Shown here: piece after piece, positions 33,902-45,954 of the stretch | Layout: each line of letters starts with the position of its first letter | Position numbering within the stretch: the first letter of the stretch is position 1 | From: Corynespora cassiicola | Taxonomy: Eukaryota; Ascomycota; Dothideomycetes; Pleosporales; Corynesporascaceae | Direction of reading: 5' to 3' | DNA length: 64,000 bases | NCBI GenBank assembly: GCA_022059125.1 | Contig: JAEUWY010000006.1 | Location: 1,798,001-1,862,000, forward strand | Position numbers and translations under genes: made by a program | The notes under the pieces: generated by a model | Databases searched by the model: none | Told to the model about the DNA's origin: nothing | Seen by the model: only the letters and a program-made list of their open reading frames with translations

Positions 33902-36718
33902 ATGGCCGCCTTCTCCAGTCCAGTGCGCCTGATGCCTCCCATGACGCCGCGTCGCGCTCCCTCACCCGTCATGTCGCCTGGAGGCCGCCGCATGCGCTCA
34001 CAAATGGGTTCCGAAGAGAGCCACCTCCGCGAGTTGTCGCCCGAGACCACGCTTCGGGCCTTCACCGAACAGCCCGCGCCCTTCGACACGACCCGCGAAG
34101 AATATAAGATATTCGCCTGCATAGAGAACCTCACCGTCGCCGAGAGGGACCTGGGCGCGCGTGTGGCTCGCGCCGCGCAGCGCCTCAAGAGCTGGTGCGA
34201 CGAGATCGAGCAGTGGGGATGGTCCGGATCGTTTGAGCAGCCGAGCGATGAGTACCGGGAACAGCGGCGACAGAGTATAGAGTCGCGCATCAAAGAGCAC
34301 GTCAAGGACGATTCCGCCGTGGAGCGCATGCCAGAACTCGAATATTGGGGGTCGTTACTTTCGGTTGAGGTGGAGAGCCATGAGGCTCGGCTGGACGAGA
34401 TCGGAGATGAACTCCTGTCGCTGGACGTCGACGAGCTGAAGGAACACGTGCTGGACATGCATCCATCAAGCAGGTCGAGACCGTCGTCTTCCGGTTACGG
34501 CGGGGGCCAGCGCGACTACACACCCGTCGACGATTTCTCGTTCTTGATTACCCAGACGCTCCTTTCGGCCCTACCTCACCACTTCCAAATCAAAGACAAA
34601 CTTAGCACCTGGACCGCTCGCGTTGCCATTCTCCGCGGCGCACCTCGTTATATCGATGACCTGAGGACGGCCCAGAAAGCGATGCGGCTGGGCTGGGATG
34701 CCATCGAACCCCCGACCGATACTTCCGATACAGCATTCGACAAGTGGAAAGAAGCCGTTAATACCATCTCGAAGGTGCTTCAGGGCAAAGTGAGCGACCT
34801 TGGCCGGCGGTTGGATAGAATGCTCGATACGTTGGAAGGACGCGAAGACTGCCTGCCGGACAATTGGATCGATAACTTTGAGAGTATTGAGGCCGATTTT
34901 GGGAAGTGGGTGCACGAATCGACAAAGAGAGTGATCGAGTTTGATGTGAGGAGGAGGGGTGGATATAAGGCTTTGGAGGCTAGGGACGGAGCTCCCTCCG
35001 AGAGGTTGAGCGCTCATTCCGGGAACCGTGTCACAACAATCCCGGACAGCCGTCAACAAACTTTGGGACCAGCCGACGGACTGCAGCTGGAGAGTATTCC
35101 GGAATCAGACAGCTGTGAACCAGGTTCCGCTGCTGCGGCACAAGGCATCAACCCTGGTCTTTCCGTCCAGCTATCCAGAGTTCCAGAAGACCCGGCAGCG
35201 GAGACAGACGCGCCTACTGAAGACGAATCCGTCTTTGATGAAGGTGACACACTCGGCACCGTCGTACACAACGATATCGAGGACGTCCTTCCCGCACGCC
35301 CAAAGGTCGATGGCTTCGTCGACTCTCCCCTCATCATCGCAACAGATGAGCAGAATACAGAGACTAGTGTTGTTGTGGATCGGCCACATACCCCTATATC
35401 TCGACGCGAAAGTAGTGATTCCATCTCGTCTGACGTCTCGTTTTCTTCAAGCCCTCCTAGTGTCATCGAAGAGTCGCCTTCGATGCGCAACACCACCAAC
35501 CGCAATGTTAGAGCGCCTCGTCCTGCCCTCAATGCAGCAATGAGCAAGCGCCGCGGCCCAAAGACCGCAGCCGAACCTGATATGGCCAACGTTCCATGGC
35601 CACCTACTCAATTTGCGCAAAAGTCTTCTAGCAGTAGTGACGAGTTGGAGCGCAAAATCTCAGACATTCTCACAACCATACCTGCCCATATCCGTCTTAC
35701 TTCTGGCATAGGATCCGAGGCCCGCGAGGTCAAATCACGCGGACTAGCCAGCAAGAGCAGTAAGGGATATCTTCGCACCACACGTTCTTTCAGTGGCATG
35801 AAGTCTCCTGAGCTCACCTTGTCACCTGCCAGGCAAGACGACTCGGCTAACGCCTCTTCAGGGCGTAGGTCAGCTGCAGCACTGAGGGGCGACAACGACA
35901 TCAAGCTCTACCACCTGACCCAGCCCGGTAGAGAACACCCCATCAAGCTTTTCATCCGCCGCGTGGGTGAGAATGGCGAGCGTGTCATGGTTCGCGTAGG
36001 CGGCGGCTGGGCCGATCTGGGCGAATACTTGAGGCAATACGCTGAACACCACGGCCGACGCACAGTCAGCGAAGGCAAGTTCGAGCTCCTAGGCCTCGAG
36101 GTGGCCGACACATCACCCAACAGGCCCGGAAGCTCCATTGGCAAGCGCGACAGGCGAGTCAGTGGCGAGACCACGACGGGCAGCCCAAACACGACGCCTG
36201 TCAAGTCGGCAGCCGTCGGCCTCTTGAAGGATGACCAGCCGCCACCACCCCCAATGTCCGACCTCTCCTCCACTCCGGGCCTGACCGGTGAGGACTCGTC
36301 GCCTCCCTCGGGAGACTCGAAGCGTTCGTGGAAAGGCACCGAAGTCGGACTCGCAGGCCCTAAAGCGAAGAAGCTAGAACTCAGCGGCGAGAAGCAAGAG
36401 TGGATCGAGGGCATGATGAAGCAGGCCCGTTCCGTCAGCGGGCCCTTGACACTCCCACGCCTCGATCAGCGTCACCGCCCCGAGAGCAGAAGCGGGTCCC
36501 GCAGCGCGAGCAGGAGCGCGAGTCGGAGCGCCAGCCGTAGCGCCAGCAGAAGCGAGAGCAGAGTGAGCGCACGCAACGATAGCCGCATCGGTGCGCACAC
36601 AGAGGGCAGGGCAGTGGCCAGGAGGCAGCAGTCGTTTGGCGACTTGGGCAAAGTTGGCGGCACGAAGAGAATTTATATGCGCGGTGGAGGGGGGACGGCA
36701 TACAGCGAGCAGCATTGA
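33902..36718 (+). CDS. GAS2-domain (possibly KAR9-like) microtubule-associated protein
   Basis: A single exon of 938 residues starting at ATG 33902; the frame is open further upstream but lacks an earlier ATG. The N-terminal half (about 40-370) is helical and charged, with a YKIFACIENLTVAERDLGARVARAAQRLKSWC block as seen in KAR9-like fungal proteins. The middle is serine/proline-rich and disordered. A GAS2-related domain lies at about residues 660-722, with the diagnostic RVMVRVGGGWADLGEYL block; in other proteins this domain binds microtubules. The C-terminus has basic Ser-Arg repeats (SRSASRSASRS, about 860-890) that could add microtubule or RNA affinity. Expected role: linking microtubule ends to cortex or actin during nuclear positioning; this is inferred from the domain, not shown here. 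Confidence 0.8.
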   Translation: MAAFSSPVRLMPPMTPRRAPSPVMSPGGRRMRSQMGSEESHLRELSPETTLRAFTEQPAPFDTTREEYKIFACIENLTVAERDLGARVARAAQRLKSWCDEIEQWGWSGSFEQPSDEYREQRRQSIESRIKEHVKDDSAVERMPELEYWGSLLSVEVESHEARLDEIGDELLSLDVDELKEHVLDMHPSSRSRPSSSGYGGGQRDYTPVDDFSFLITQTLLSALPHHFQIKDKLSTWTARVAILRGAPRYIDDLRTAQKAMRLGWDAIEPPTDTSDTAFDKWKEAVNTISKVLQGKVSDLGRRLDRMLDTLEGREDCLPDNWIDNFESIEADFGKWVHESTKRVIEFDVRRRGGYKALEARDGAPSERLSAHSGNRVTTIPDSRQQTLGPADGLQLESIPESDSCEPGSAAAAQGINPGLSVQLSRVPEDPAAETDAPTEDESVFDEGDTLGTVVHNDIEDVLPARPKVDGFVDSPLIIATDEQNTETSVVVDRPHTPISRRESSDSISSDVSFSSSPPSVIEESPSMRNTTNRNVRAPRPALNAAMSKRRGPKTAAEPDMANVPWPPTQFAQKSSSSSDELERKISDILTTIPAHIRLTSGIGSEAREVKSRGLASKSSKGYLRTTRSFSGMKSPELTLSPARQDDSANASSGRRSAAALRGDNDIKLYHLTQPGREHPIKLFIRRVGENGERVMVRVGGGWADLGEYLRQYAEHHGRRTVSEGKFELLGLEVADTSPNRPGSSIGKRDRRVSGETTTGSPNTTPVKSAAVGLLKDDQPPPPPMSDLSSTPGLTGEDSSPPSGDSKRSWKGTEVGLAGPKAKKLELSGEKQEWIEGMMKQARSVSGPLTLPRLDQRHRPESRSGSRSASRSASRSASRSASRSESRVSARNDSRIGAHTEGRAVARRQQSFGDLGKVGGTKRIYMRGGGGTAYSEQH

Positions 36719-39700
36719 TACCCATGGGCAAATTGTAGATTTTAGAGCGCCTTGTTTTCCTTTCTTCCTTCCCCCTTCCTCTTTTTTCGTCTTCATTTTT
36801 GTAAGTTCGTTGGGGGTTCTTCGGCGGCGATTGGAAGCTGCCATCTTTTTGTATTAGGGTTTTTTTGTTTTCTTTGGTTTCCTTTGGGATTTTGCATTCT
36901 ACCTGGAAGAGCTCCTACTAGGGCGGCGGTATGGGATCGGGAACCTCCGGGACGGGAAACGGGATGGGATTTAATAACTCTGGGTTTTTTCAAACTCGAC
37001 GGATGCATGGCTCGCGGTGCCGTTTGCGGACACTTTCTTACAACAAAAAATCACACATGGGGCTTGCTGCGTTCATCACATTTGGGTGGTGGGTGTTTTG
37101 GTGCAAGCATCATGGGTAATTTTTGGGAGGTTTCTGCAAAAAAAAAGGGCATCGTTTGGGAAGGTTGCATACATGATCTCTCCATCATGACGGGTCGTCG
37201 TCGGGCTATTTCATTGTCATGATTAGCTTCTTGCTCTTCTTCTTCTTCTTCTTCTTCTTCCTCTTTTTTTTTCCTTCCAAGATTTCGGCGTGAGGCGCTT
37301 TTCCGGGCCTCGACTTTTCTATCCACCCTTTTCCGTCTCTCCCTCAACAACCTCCTTTGTACTACCTACCTACCCCCTTTTCACTATCCAACGTCGAACC
37401 GAGCTGGACCTCCTAGTCGACCAGATACCTAGCTAGACTAAATCATTGTAATATCTTCTGCAATGGCAAACACCCTTTTTACCCAGCCCGCCCACGCGTC
37501 TTACACGCCACAAAAACACCCCCCAATCCCCCCAATCCTGCAGTCCACAGGTCGCGAAGGGAAAGCACGAAAGCAGACGTAAATGTAGGTCAGCAATAGC
37601 CCGGGCAGCCACGAAGCCGCAATGGGCGTGCTCACCCCAAGCCACACACGCGCCCATCACCCAATTGGCGGCGCACAGCAATAAAAAAGCTTGGTATGGG
37701 TGGTCATCCACCCCGGGGGGCCGAAAAATCTCATGTTTCCCCCCACACCCACGCACGCCAGCTATTAGGCTAGCCTCGAGGGGGGGTGAGGGTGAGGGGG
37801 GGGGCGGGTGGTAGGCACGCGGGCGGGCAAATCGTTTACGCGAAGGAGGTGTGTATGCGTGTGTGTGGTGAGCAGCGACAACATTCACCCACACGGGTTA
37901 TAACAGTTGCCGCTTTTGGCCTAGATCCAGGCTCTTGGGACTTTATTTCCCAACCGTGTGTGTGCCTGCAGGCTTGCAGGGCGCCCCAGGGCGAGGATCA
38001 ATCGAGGAAATAAGCAAAAAGGAACGAGAGTGAAGACCGCGTGCGCGGAAGCACATGCTAGGGTGCAGCATCGGTAACGCAGGAAAAGCAAAAAGGAGAC
38101 AAGCAGATTGAGGGTCGTGGGCGTTCGGAGAAATGGAGGTGTGGAGCGTGTTCGGGGACATGGGCCCGGCATTATGTGAGCAAGTGGGAATGAGGCGGGA
38201 GACATTTAGGTTGGGCTCCACTCGACGACCTGTCTGCTCCAAGGGTCCTCTCGAAGGATCGTGGAAGAGAAAAAGGAAGGAAGAGGAAAATGCAGCGACG
38301 CAAGACCTACTCAAAGTAAACCGCAAATTCGCCCTCTTCATCAAAACCACGCATATCTTCGCGTCGGCCTAGGATCTCCCCTCAGAAGCATACCCTCCAA
38401 TAGAACAGAAACCAGAACGTCTTACCGGCTACCCAGTGCTTACATCTCACACACACGTCGACGCATACCGCGGGACGAAACAGCGAGGGCCCTGCCCCTT
38501 TGACCTTCAAGAATCACACCTTCCTCTTGGATTACCACCTGATGTATATGATGGTACCCACCCACACACGCAAGCACGCACGCACGCACGCATGAGAAGC
38601 GAGTTCGTGCGTGTAACCCGTATGGGAACGACAAGCAGCTTACGGGGCACGCCATCACATTCCCCGAGCGCTGTCACTATCTCTGTGGCTGAGGCGAGGC
38701 CCTGTCGAAATGGCCTGCGAAAAGGAACCACCACCAACGAGCATCCATGGAGCACCCTCAGCCCGTCTGCGAATCCAAGGGGGCTCCCGCTACCCGGCCC
38801 GATGACGCTCCACGTTGCATTATCGGGATCTTATATAGGTACCGAGTATGGACGTAGAGCCCGGGCTTCTGGTGCTGGTGGTGGGCCCCTCCGAGCTACG
38901 CAAGGGGGTAGAACGGGGAAGAAGCTCAGAACTCACTCAGCTCCGCGTCTTGCGTGCCCACCATCCCTCGGGGGAGCGCCACCGATTCCAGTTGGATGGG
39001 ACACACGAGACACACCAGAGAACTGCGTGCTGCCAGAGCTCACGCGGCATAAACTGACCGCCCCGAATGATTGGGCTAGCATCCCGAGCGCCATACCGTC
39101 TTTCCAGAATCCAGCAAGAAGCAGCGACTTTCCGAATGCTAACGGATCGCACCGACGCCACGCTCCCCGACTCCTCGTATCGCCGCGCAAATCGCGCACG
39201 CTTGAGTGCTGTGAAACCCTCGGATCGATATGTCATTCATTGGGCAGCCTTCTGTTCTCGACCCCTCCTTTTCATTCCGACAAACCGAGTTTAGTCTTGG
39301 GTTCTGACTACTGGGGCGTGCCAGAGTAGGGCACACAGAGTGGCGCCTGGCAAGACCACGACAGCTTCCACGAGAATGGCGTCCACAGCTTTAATTCCAC
39401 GAGCCAACGGTGCCGAATGGTGAGAGCTTCACCGCGAAGATTGCGGCCCGATAGGAAATAAATGCCGGCAGGACAGTCTACCGTATGAAGGGCCTGAAAG
39501 TTGCTTGTAAATGACCGATATGGACCCGCCTGCTGTGCCGCGTGTTGCTTGAGTGCGCCAGGTGCAGGTATCGCATCCAGGGAAAGGATGTGGACTTTTG
39601 GGAGAGGCGGTCTAAATTAGCAATTGGGACGCAGAGGTGGGGTTCAAGCAGGAGGCGGAGAAATTCAACTGAGACAGGTCCTATAGAGGTCACCTCTGGT

Positions 39701-40579
39701 GCATCCATCCCTGTCTGCAAGCCCTTCCCCCACTCCACCGTGCCTCTGTCAAGAAAAAGTACCGCGAGGTTTGGGTCGGGCCGCATCCGGATAGCGGCGG
39801 AAAAATTGGGTAGGGATGCCAGTCGAGGGAGGGTGTAGTAAGACGGCTGATCGACGACGTAGCGCCTTGACAAGTTGGAAACGTTGGTGCCCCCCAAGTA
39901 TAATAGCGTAGATAGCTGTTGGGGGGGTGTGGGAGCTGATATCATCCGCTTATGGGCATCCGGGAGAAGGAGGCCTTGGTGTTGGCCAAGCGAAACCATG
40001 CAATGCTGTGCTGATCAGAGTTTCAAAACCGCCCGAGGGAGGTGATATCCCGCAGTATTTGTGCCACAGGCCCTGATATATCAGTAAACGCTATCGAAAA
40101 AGGAACCTGATATTTCCCGTGAAGACAACGGAGAGATCTTGCCGAGGGCTTCCGATGTCCGTGCTGAGGATGTTCGACGAACTGGTGGCACAACAATAAT
40201 TACAACCCCGATAGCTAAGAAGACTTGGGAGAGGGTCCTGCGACCATATCAATATGACACGAGCTACCTCCGCAGAGCATACGTGACTTGGACAAAACAA
40301 GGAGAGGAGAAATTGCTGTTCTTACCTCGAGAGCCCACCCCCGCCAATGACCTATATCCGAACATGACGCACAAGCCGTTCAGCCACCGCCGATTCCGAT
40401 TCCTTTCTGGCCCGAGCAGCGTCAGTGTCACTCATCAGCCTCACCAAAAAGAAATCACGCCAAGACTAGGCGGAAGCGGGGGGCAACCGCTGTGCCCTAA
40501 AACCTCACGCTTCTCATAATTCCAGAGCCTGGTCGGTCCCTCTTGCTAGCCGTTCTGCTCCAGAGTCGCTCGTTCGAAG
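36719..40579. other. Gene-poor region with simple repeats
   Basis: Holds a (CTT)n run at about 37228-37262 and a GCAC-type tetranucleotide repeat near 38568-38592. One uninterrupted minus-strand ORF of 173 codons (39478-39999, ATG start) has protein-like composition but no family or splice support. Nothing else is convincing. Confidence 0.45.
37228..37262. repeat. (CTT)n trinucleotide microsatellite
   Basis: About ten CTT/TTC triplets in non-coding sequence downstream of the GAS2-domain gene. Confidence 0.85.
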
Positions 40580-41281
40580 ATGAGCATTAGAATAAACGCA
40601 ACCGTCAACGAGGCCCGGGCGGCTGCAGGGCACAACAAAGAGTACGTCAGGCCGCAACGAACACCCTATGCTTCGTACAGAACCCACTGTAGGTCTTAGA
40701 CAAAGCATAGAAGTACCAAACCCCGCTCTTGTGGAATCGCGCTGACCTTGTACCCCTCACTCAGACAATGGGACCGTTTTTACGTGAGTTGAAGCGAACG
40801 AAAAAATGTTGCGACGCTAACCCCCACCAAGTTCATCACGAAAGACGAAGCCAAACAGCTCTCCGAGGCGCACCCAGACTGGACGAGGTGGATTCTGATA
40901 CCAGCGAACGAGAAAGAAGAGATGCTGGGGCGAATAAACGGCCGATTAATTGCCGAGGGCATTCCGGCGGTGGAAATGATAATTTTGAAGTGGCGGATGT
41001 CGCAGTTGCTCCGTGATATTCAGAGAAAGTATGGTATGTTGTGTGCGTCTTTATATGCGTACCCTGGCAGATTAGCATATGTACATGCATGTATAGGTAG
41101 CTAATTATATCGATGCTTAGCCGAAGGTAGTATGTTGGTAGGGATGGCAGCATCGAGCACCGGGTCCCAAACTCAAATTCAAGCCCAGCCGGAAAGCAGC
41201 GTGCAGCAGGCGCAGAGCCCTCAGCGATCGGAATATTCGCCAAGCGAGACGCGACCGTACGATCCGATAAGAGATGTATAG
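40580..41281 (+). CDS. Four-exon gene of unknown function
   Basis: Exons 40580-40641, 40711-40783, 40832-41033 and 41121-41281 encode 165 residues. Support comes from the splice signals: GTGAGT with a GCTAAC branch and CCAAG for intron 2, and GTATGT with a GCTAAT branch and CTTAG for intron 3, all phases consistent. Exon 3 is the most protein-like part (FITKDEAKQLSEAHPDW..., then EGIPAVEMIILKWRMSQLLRDIQ), mixed charged and helical. Exon 4 is Gln/Ser-rich and ends SETRPYDPIRDV. No signal peptide and no recognised family. Exon 1 and the first intron (GTACGT...GCATAG) are less certain than exons 3-4. The gene sits alone in a gene-poor stretch; a long ORF on the opposite strand here is its antisense shadow. 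Confidence 0.5.
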
Positions 41282-44200
41282 ATCCAGAGAGATGGTACAT
41301 GTTCACGGAAGATTTGCCATTGATCGCCCTCCCTTTCGGGAAACGAGTCGAGCCAACTAGCCGTGGGCGGGAACAAACCCCAGAGCCAATGGAGCAGGAT
41401 TTAAAGAGAAGGATGCTCAGGGAAGACAGGCAGCGGTATGTGCGGCGTACGGCAAGGGCACCATCGTGCCTCCGAGTGTCGCCTCTGATATCACGTAGGC
41501 TACCGCTCCAAATGCCGAATATCAGCGCAGCCGGTTCGGCTCGGGCTCGGGCTCGGAGAGTGGGTGGAGCGGAGGGTTTGAGGGAAGTTGATAAATCCAG
41601 AATGATCGAGGGGAAGGGCTCTGTTACACAGAGACGAGAAATATCGGGGTCGGGTGGCACACGAGGGTTTCTGGTGCGTAGCTGAAGCGTTCCACTCTGG
41701 GAGGCCCAAGTCCAGTGTTCTAATCATTAATGTCCGTCTATTCGCTTTTCGATGCTGTAGTCCTGCCACTTTTGTTTTTCCATACCAGAAGCCCAGAAGA
41801 CGTCACAACAGCTGGTATGGTGAAATCTTGCCCTACGCCCTCGCCGCGCCTATTCTCCGTCCTAAGCGGTTAGCTCTCGTACTCAAGGTCAGCACTGCAA
41901 TATCATGCATGGTATGGGGCTCTGGCTGGTGATGCCCCTGAGTGTGTTCTCGCCGGACGCGAAGAAGCAACCAACGCGTCTCCACTTTAGCCTCAGGTCT
42001 TGGAGGTGCGGGGAATGTGGCCTATGAACGCGCTCTAGGATCGACGTATGATCTCGTCGGCATCACTAGGCTGCAAGACTCGAATGTTCCGTCTAGGAGA
42101 TGGAGTATTTCGCTGCGAAGGACGTGTCTGGTGGCCGTATTTTGCTGAGTGCTTGCGCTTTGGGCTAGCTGGTGGGCATGGCGGGCGCTACACAAGCTGC
42201 AGCTCTTCGCTCTGGGGGCAGCATTTGGGCGGAGCAGATGGTCGAGGGCGTAGAGACAACGAAAGAGATGAAGTCGGTAAGGAGAGAGGCAGATGGCGGA
42301 CGTGACGTTGGAAATGGGAGCCTTCGAGGGGGAAGCTAGTCCCCTTAGCTCCTGCCTCATCCCAGCAGGCGTACCAGACTTCCGCTCGACCAGCGACTCT
42401 TCCTCTGGTTCGTTGAATGATACCCTCTTCCTCTTCTTTTGATGCCATGCTGGTTCTGCCATCTCTCAACAATCCTACGAGGGAGCGCCACGGTCGATCT
42501 CGGGGACTTTTGCGCAATGAGAGCATCAACACCACCTCCTCTTCATCACCCAGACTCTCTCAGTTGCATCTCAGGCAATGTACCTCGTATCTTTCAGCCT
42601 AACATACCTCCAAGTAGCAGGGCACTGGTCTCCGTCTGACAAAGGGATCCTGTTGACCACATTGGCCTAAACGGATCCCGCGGCTCATGCATGCCCTTAC
42701 CTTCACCACGCCTCCCATCGCGCCTCATGGGAACAGGTAGGTACTTATAGGCCACTGCTACTTGTCGGCCCGTCTTGGGGGGCCACAGCCATGTAGCTAG
42801 GCAAGACTTCTGCACCACCTCCACAGGCCGCAAGGGCCGCAGTCCAGTAACCGAAAGCAGCGGCACACTAGCCACGAAACGACTTTCACACCCGTCCGTT
42901 GCGGGATGGGCCATTCCGCAGGGCCCGTCGTCATTTCCACGGAGACCGTCTTCGAGCCGTCGAACGCCCCATACCCGCTATACCACCAGCAAAGGCTTCT
43001 GGCCCGGCGCTGCCATCATCGAGTGGAGACTTTGGGCATGAGCACAGAGCAGATACGGGGCACAATGACAGAAATCCCTGGTCACGGGCCAAAAACAAAG
43101 TATGGACTCTGAGAATGCCGGACGCTAAGCTCGCAGTGAAGGCCTGTGATAGCCCTGGCAGCTTGACGAGCACCGCCTACCGCGTCATCCATACCCCCAC
43201 AACGAACATGACACCCTCGCATTCGCTTGCCTTCACTCCTTCCAGCCGTGTCGAGGCCGTAGATGGCGCCCGAACCGCCTCATGTTGATCTTGCCTCACC
43301 CCATGGCGGGGGCAAACGCGTACCAGCCGACCACGAGAGTCACACGGCCATCCACAGCCTCCGCCCCCTGCTAGCACTCCTCGTAAACCGACACACTCGT
43401 CACACATACACAGACAACGCAGCCGAGGAATACTACACAAGGGCAGGGGCTTTGCGGAACCGTGGTAACATCGGAGTCAAATCAATTTGACGCTAAGTCC
43501 CACACAGCCATGAAGGGCAGGTTTGGTCTGCCCGAGCAGCAGATACCCCGGCACAGATTACTACCTTGTCTGCCCAAGGCCAGGCTGCGAGGGTAGCGGG
43601 GGCAAATACAGAGACATATACTTGAAGGGTTTTCGTCCCCTGAATCCAAGGCCACTCGCATCCGAGGGTCTGGGCGTTTTGGGTGACGTTAGCAAAGACT
43701 GTTGTCTCTATCAGGAAGCCAGCATTCTAGGCCATCCCACATTAGATAGGAGTTTACATCACGGTGTGAAGAGTTACTATGGAAGGACAGCACAAAGTCT
43801 GACTAAACATGCTAGGTTGTTTAGCGTGTCCGGTATACTGAGAGGCTCTCTTCCCCTAGACCTTTTCCAAACACTAGGCCCAGACCTGGACTCATCCACA
43901 AAGCCCAAACCTACTACATACTGGCATCATGGTTAGACACAGCCCCCTGACCCACAGAAGCCTCAATGAAGTCCATGTGCAACATACCTCACTCTGTCAA
44001 TCACAGATATCCACCCCAAACCCTGCTCCAATACATGCGCCCACCACAAAATTACCTAGGTAAACTTCTCACTTAGTGCAACGTCGAGGAACATGGCCCC
44101 TTGCGTTCTCCATTTTTTGATTCCGAATTTTCTACCCTAAGGTACTTTTTTTGAGTGATGACCACATCCCAGGAAAAACAAATAAGGGGTAATCCGACGC

Positions 44201-44416
44201 AGAATGCAATCTTCATATCAAGTGGACGTCGGCGTCCTGGTATCATTGATAATCATGACTCGGCGGCATACTCCAGACATACGTCTCTCCGACCATACAG
44301 AGACGCCAATCCCAGCACCCCGCCCTTCATAAGCTCATCATCGATGAAAGGAACAGCTTCTCAGTAGGCCTCCCAAAAAAGGGGGCCCCAACCATCTAAC
44401 ACCTCCAAAACGCACT
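41282..44416. other. Gene-poor intergenic region
   Basis: About 3.1 kb with only short or composition-driven open frames. A plus-strand frame (41299-41685) directly after the four-exon gene has basic, low-complexity composition and is not called. No RNA gene seen. Confidence 0.45.
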
Positions 44417-45296
44417 CTACGCCTGCATGCCGAAGCCCGGTTCAATCCCCGCCTGCTTGAGCGCCTTGGCTTTGCGCACATCCGAATCCCTCTTCTCTTT
44501 CTTCTGCGCGGCGGCGAGCTCGCGGACCTCGGCCTCGGGCGCAAATTTGACACCGCGGGAGGGCACATCCTCGCGGTCGAGGTCGACGGTGGCGCAGATG
44601 GTCACGTTCTCGCCGCGTACCGTCATGACGCCCGAGATCTTGACGTCGCATAGTAGCCACTTGGGGGCGGCGGGGTCGGATGCTGTGTCGGGGTTGCGGG
44701 CGGATATGCGCTCGTAGCATTCGGTAAGGACGAGGTTAGCTGGACGAGTGGGTTAGCGGGGAGTGTAGAGGCGGGTAGAGAGGGAGGGGAGGGGCGTACC
44801 GAATTGGTCGTAGGATCGCAGGATACCGATGTATTCTTTTTCGTCGCGGAGGAGTACGTCTACCTTCTCTGCGGACCGTGTTAGCATTTTGCGTGAGGCG
44901 TGATGTCGAGGCTGGGGTACGTACTATCGACCATGTCTAGCAGCATAGCAGACGTTAAAAATTCTTGCGGAGGGCGGTAGCCAACTGGCAGTGGGGGCTG
45001 TTGTGACCCTCTTCCTGCCCCCAGGGCGTTCGGGGCCGCCTGCGGTGGTGGTGGTGGGGTAGCATTGTATACACCTCCGTAGCCTGTCCTCGATCGCAAT
45101 TAGCTCAACGAAGCCCAATTGACGACAGTCGCGCGGAGAGCTCACCAATACCCTGTGGTGGGTGGCCTGGCGCTTCAGCAAGGGGCTCAGGCGGGCCATG
45201 CTCCTGCAACGAGCGATGCAGCATGGCATTCAAGTTGGCGGCCATATTTGGAGCTCCCGCGGGGCCGCCGTGCGCTTGGTTGGGGTTGAAGGTCAT
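44417..45296 (-). CDS. LSM1: LSm1, Sm-like subunit of the LSm1-7 mRNA decay complex
   Basis: Four exons on the minus strand: 45296-45146, 45083-44925, 44868-44800 and 44739-44417, giving 233 residues. The LSm1-7 ring binds the 3' end of deadenylated mRNA in the cytoplasm and promotes decapping with Pat1. The Sm fold begins in exon 2 (TSAMLLDMVD) and continues KKVDVLLRDEKEYIGILRSYDQFANLVLTECYERI, with the Sm1 motif across the splice; the Sm2 part is GVMTVRGENVTICATVDLD, where RGEN is the usual RGxN RNA-binding box. A longer-than-usual Gly/Pro-rich N-terminal extension of about 90 residues, partly proline tracts (PPPPPQAAP), and a charged C-terminal helix (AAAQKKEKRDSDVRKAKALKQAG) flank it. The product is about 50 residues longer than yeast Lsm1. 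A 5' UTR intron and an upstream ORF precede it. Confidence 0.9.
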
Positions 45297-45471
45297 GGTG
45301 AGGGCGGCGGGCTGGGTGAAGGCAGGGTTTCTGAATGCTAAGATATCAGCGGCGTCGATAGGCGAGAGAGACCGGGCTGAGCATGGTGAGGAGTGGGCGA
45401 GAATCGAGTGCCTTTACCTTGGTTGTCTTTGTGAAGCTGTCCGACGACATGGCCAATCGTTTCCGATCCAT
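45293..45471 (-). promoter_or_regulatory. Possible upstream ORF and 5' UTR intron of LSM1
   Basis: An ATG at 45471 opens 18 codons to 45418. A GTAAAG...CTTAG intron (45417-45338, 80 nt) then joins 14 more codons and a TGA at 45295-45293, which overlaps the LSM1 ATG as ATGA. If transcribed this way, the 32-residue peptide would be translated just before the LSM1 start and could tune it. The CDS model does not depend on this. Confidence 0.35.
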
Positions 45472-45954
45472 GCTTAGTCATTAGCGCCGATATGATGTAT
45501 TCCCAGTGTTGGACGACGAGCGCTTTATCTCATCCCAAGTCCCCTCTTTTGACCCAAACTGTTTCACAGAGTCTGATAGACTATTCCATCACAGGGGCAC
45601 TGGTAGGCTTGTTTCTATATTTCATTCAGCGATTAAAGTGACCATCAGCCACGCCCGCCAAAAGTTATCGTTCTATCAGACCCCGCGGAGCATCAGCTTC
45701 CGTCTCCATCTTCCAACCAATCCATTTCTTAATTAAATTCATACAGTTAGGTTTTTCTTCCGTTCTTTCTGGAGTCAAATTTTGACGTATACCAAAGAGC
45801 CACTGAGCTCGTTCACGTTCACGTTCAAACAAAAACACCGACCGTCTTGTCCGGTCCAGCAGTCTATGGGCCATAGGAACACATTACATCTGGCGCTATT
45901 TCATTCGCGTATGATTATTTCTTCACGAGAAGTTGCCGCATATCACCCAGAGCC
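45472..45954. other. Divergent promoter between LSM1 and the SDR gene
   Basis: About 480 bp shared by two divergent genes. No further gene seen. Confidence 0.5.

Noticed and set aside
36480..36580. Arg-Ser repeat as a non-coding microsatellite
   Set aside because: It is in frame inside the GAS2-domain protein and conserves Ser-Arg dipeptides.
38436..39329. A 297-codon plus-strand ORF
   Set aside because: Starts in a GCAC microsatellite, no protein-like blocks, no splice support.
40836..41660. A 274-codon minus-strand ORF
   Set aside because: Antisense shadow of the four-exon plus-strand gene, which has splice-signal support; the minus frame lacks it.
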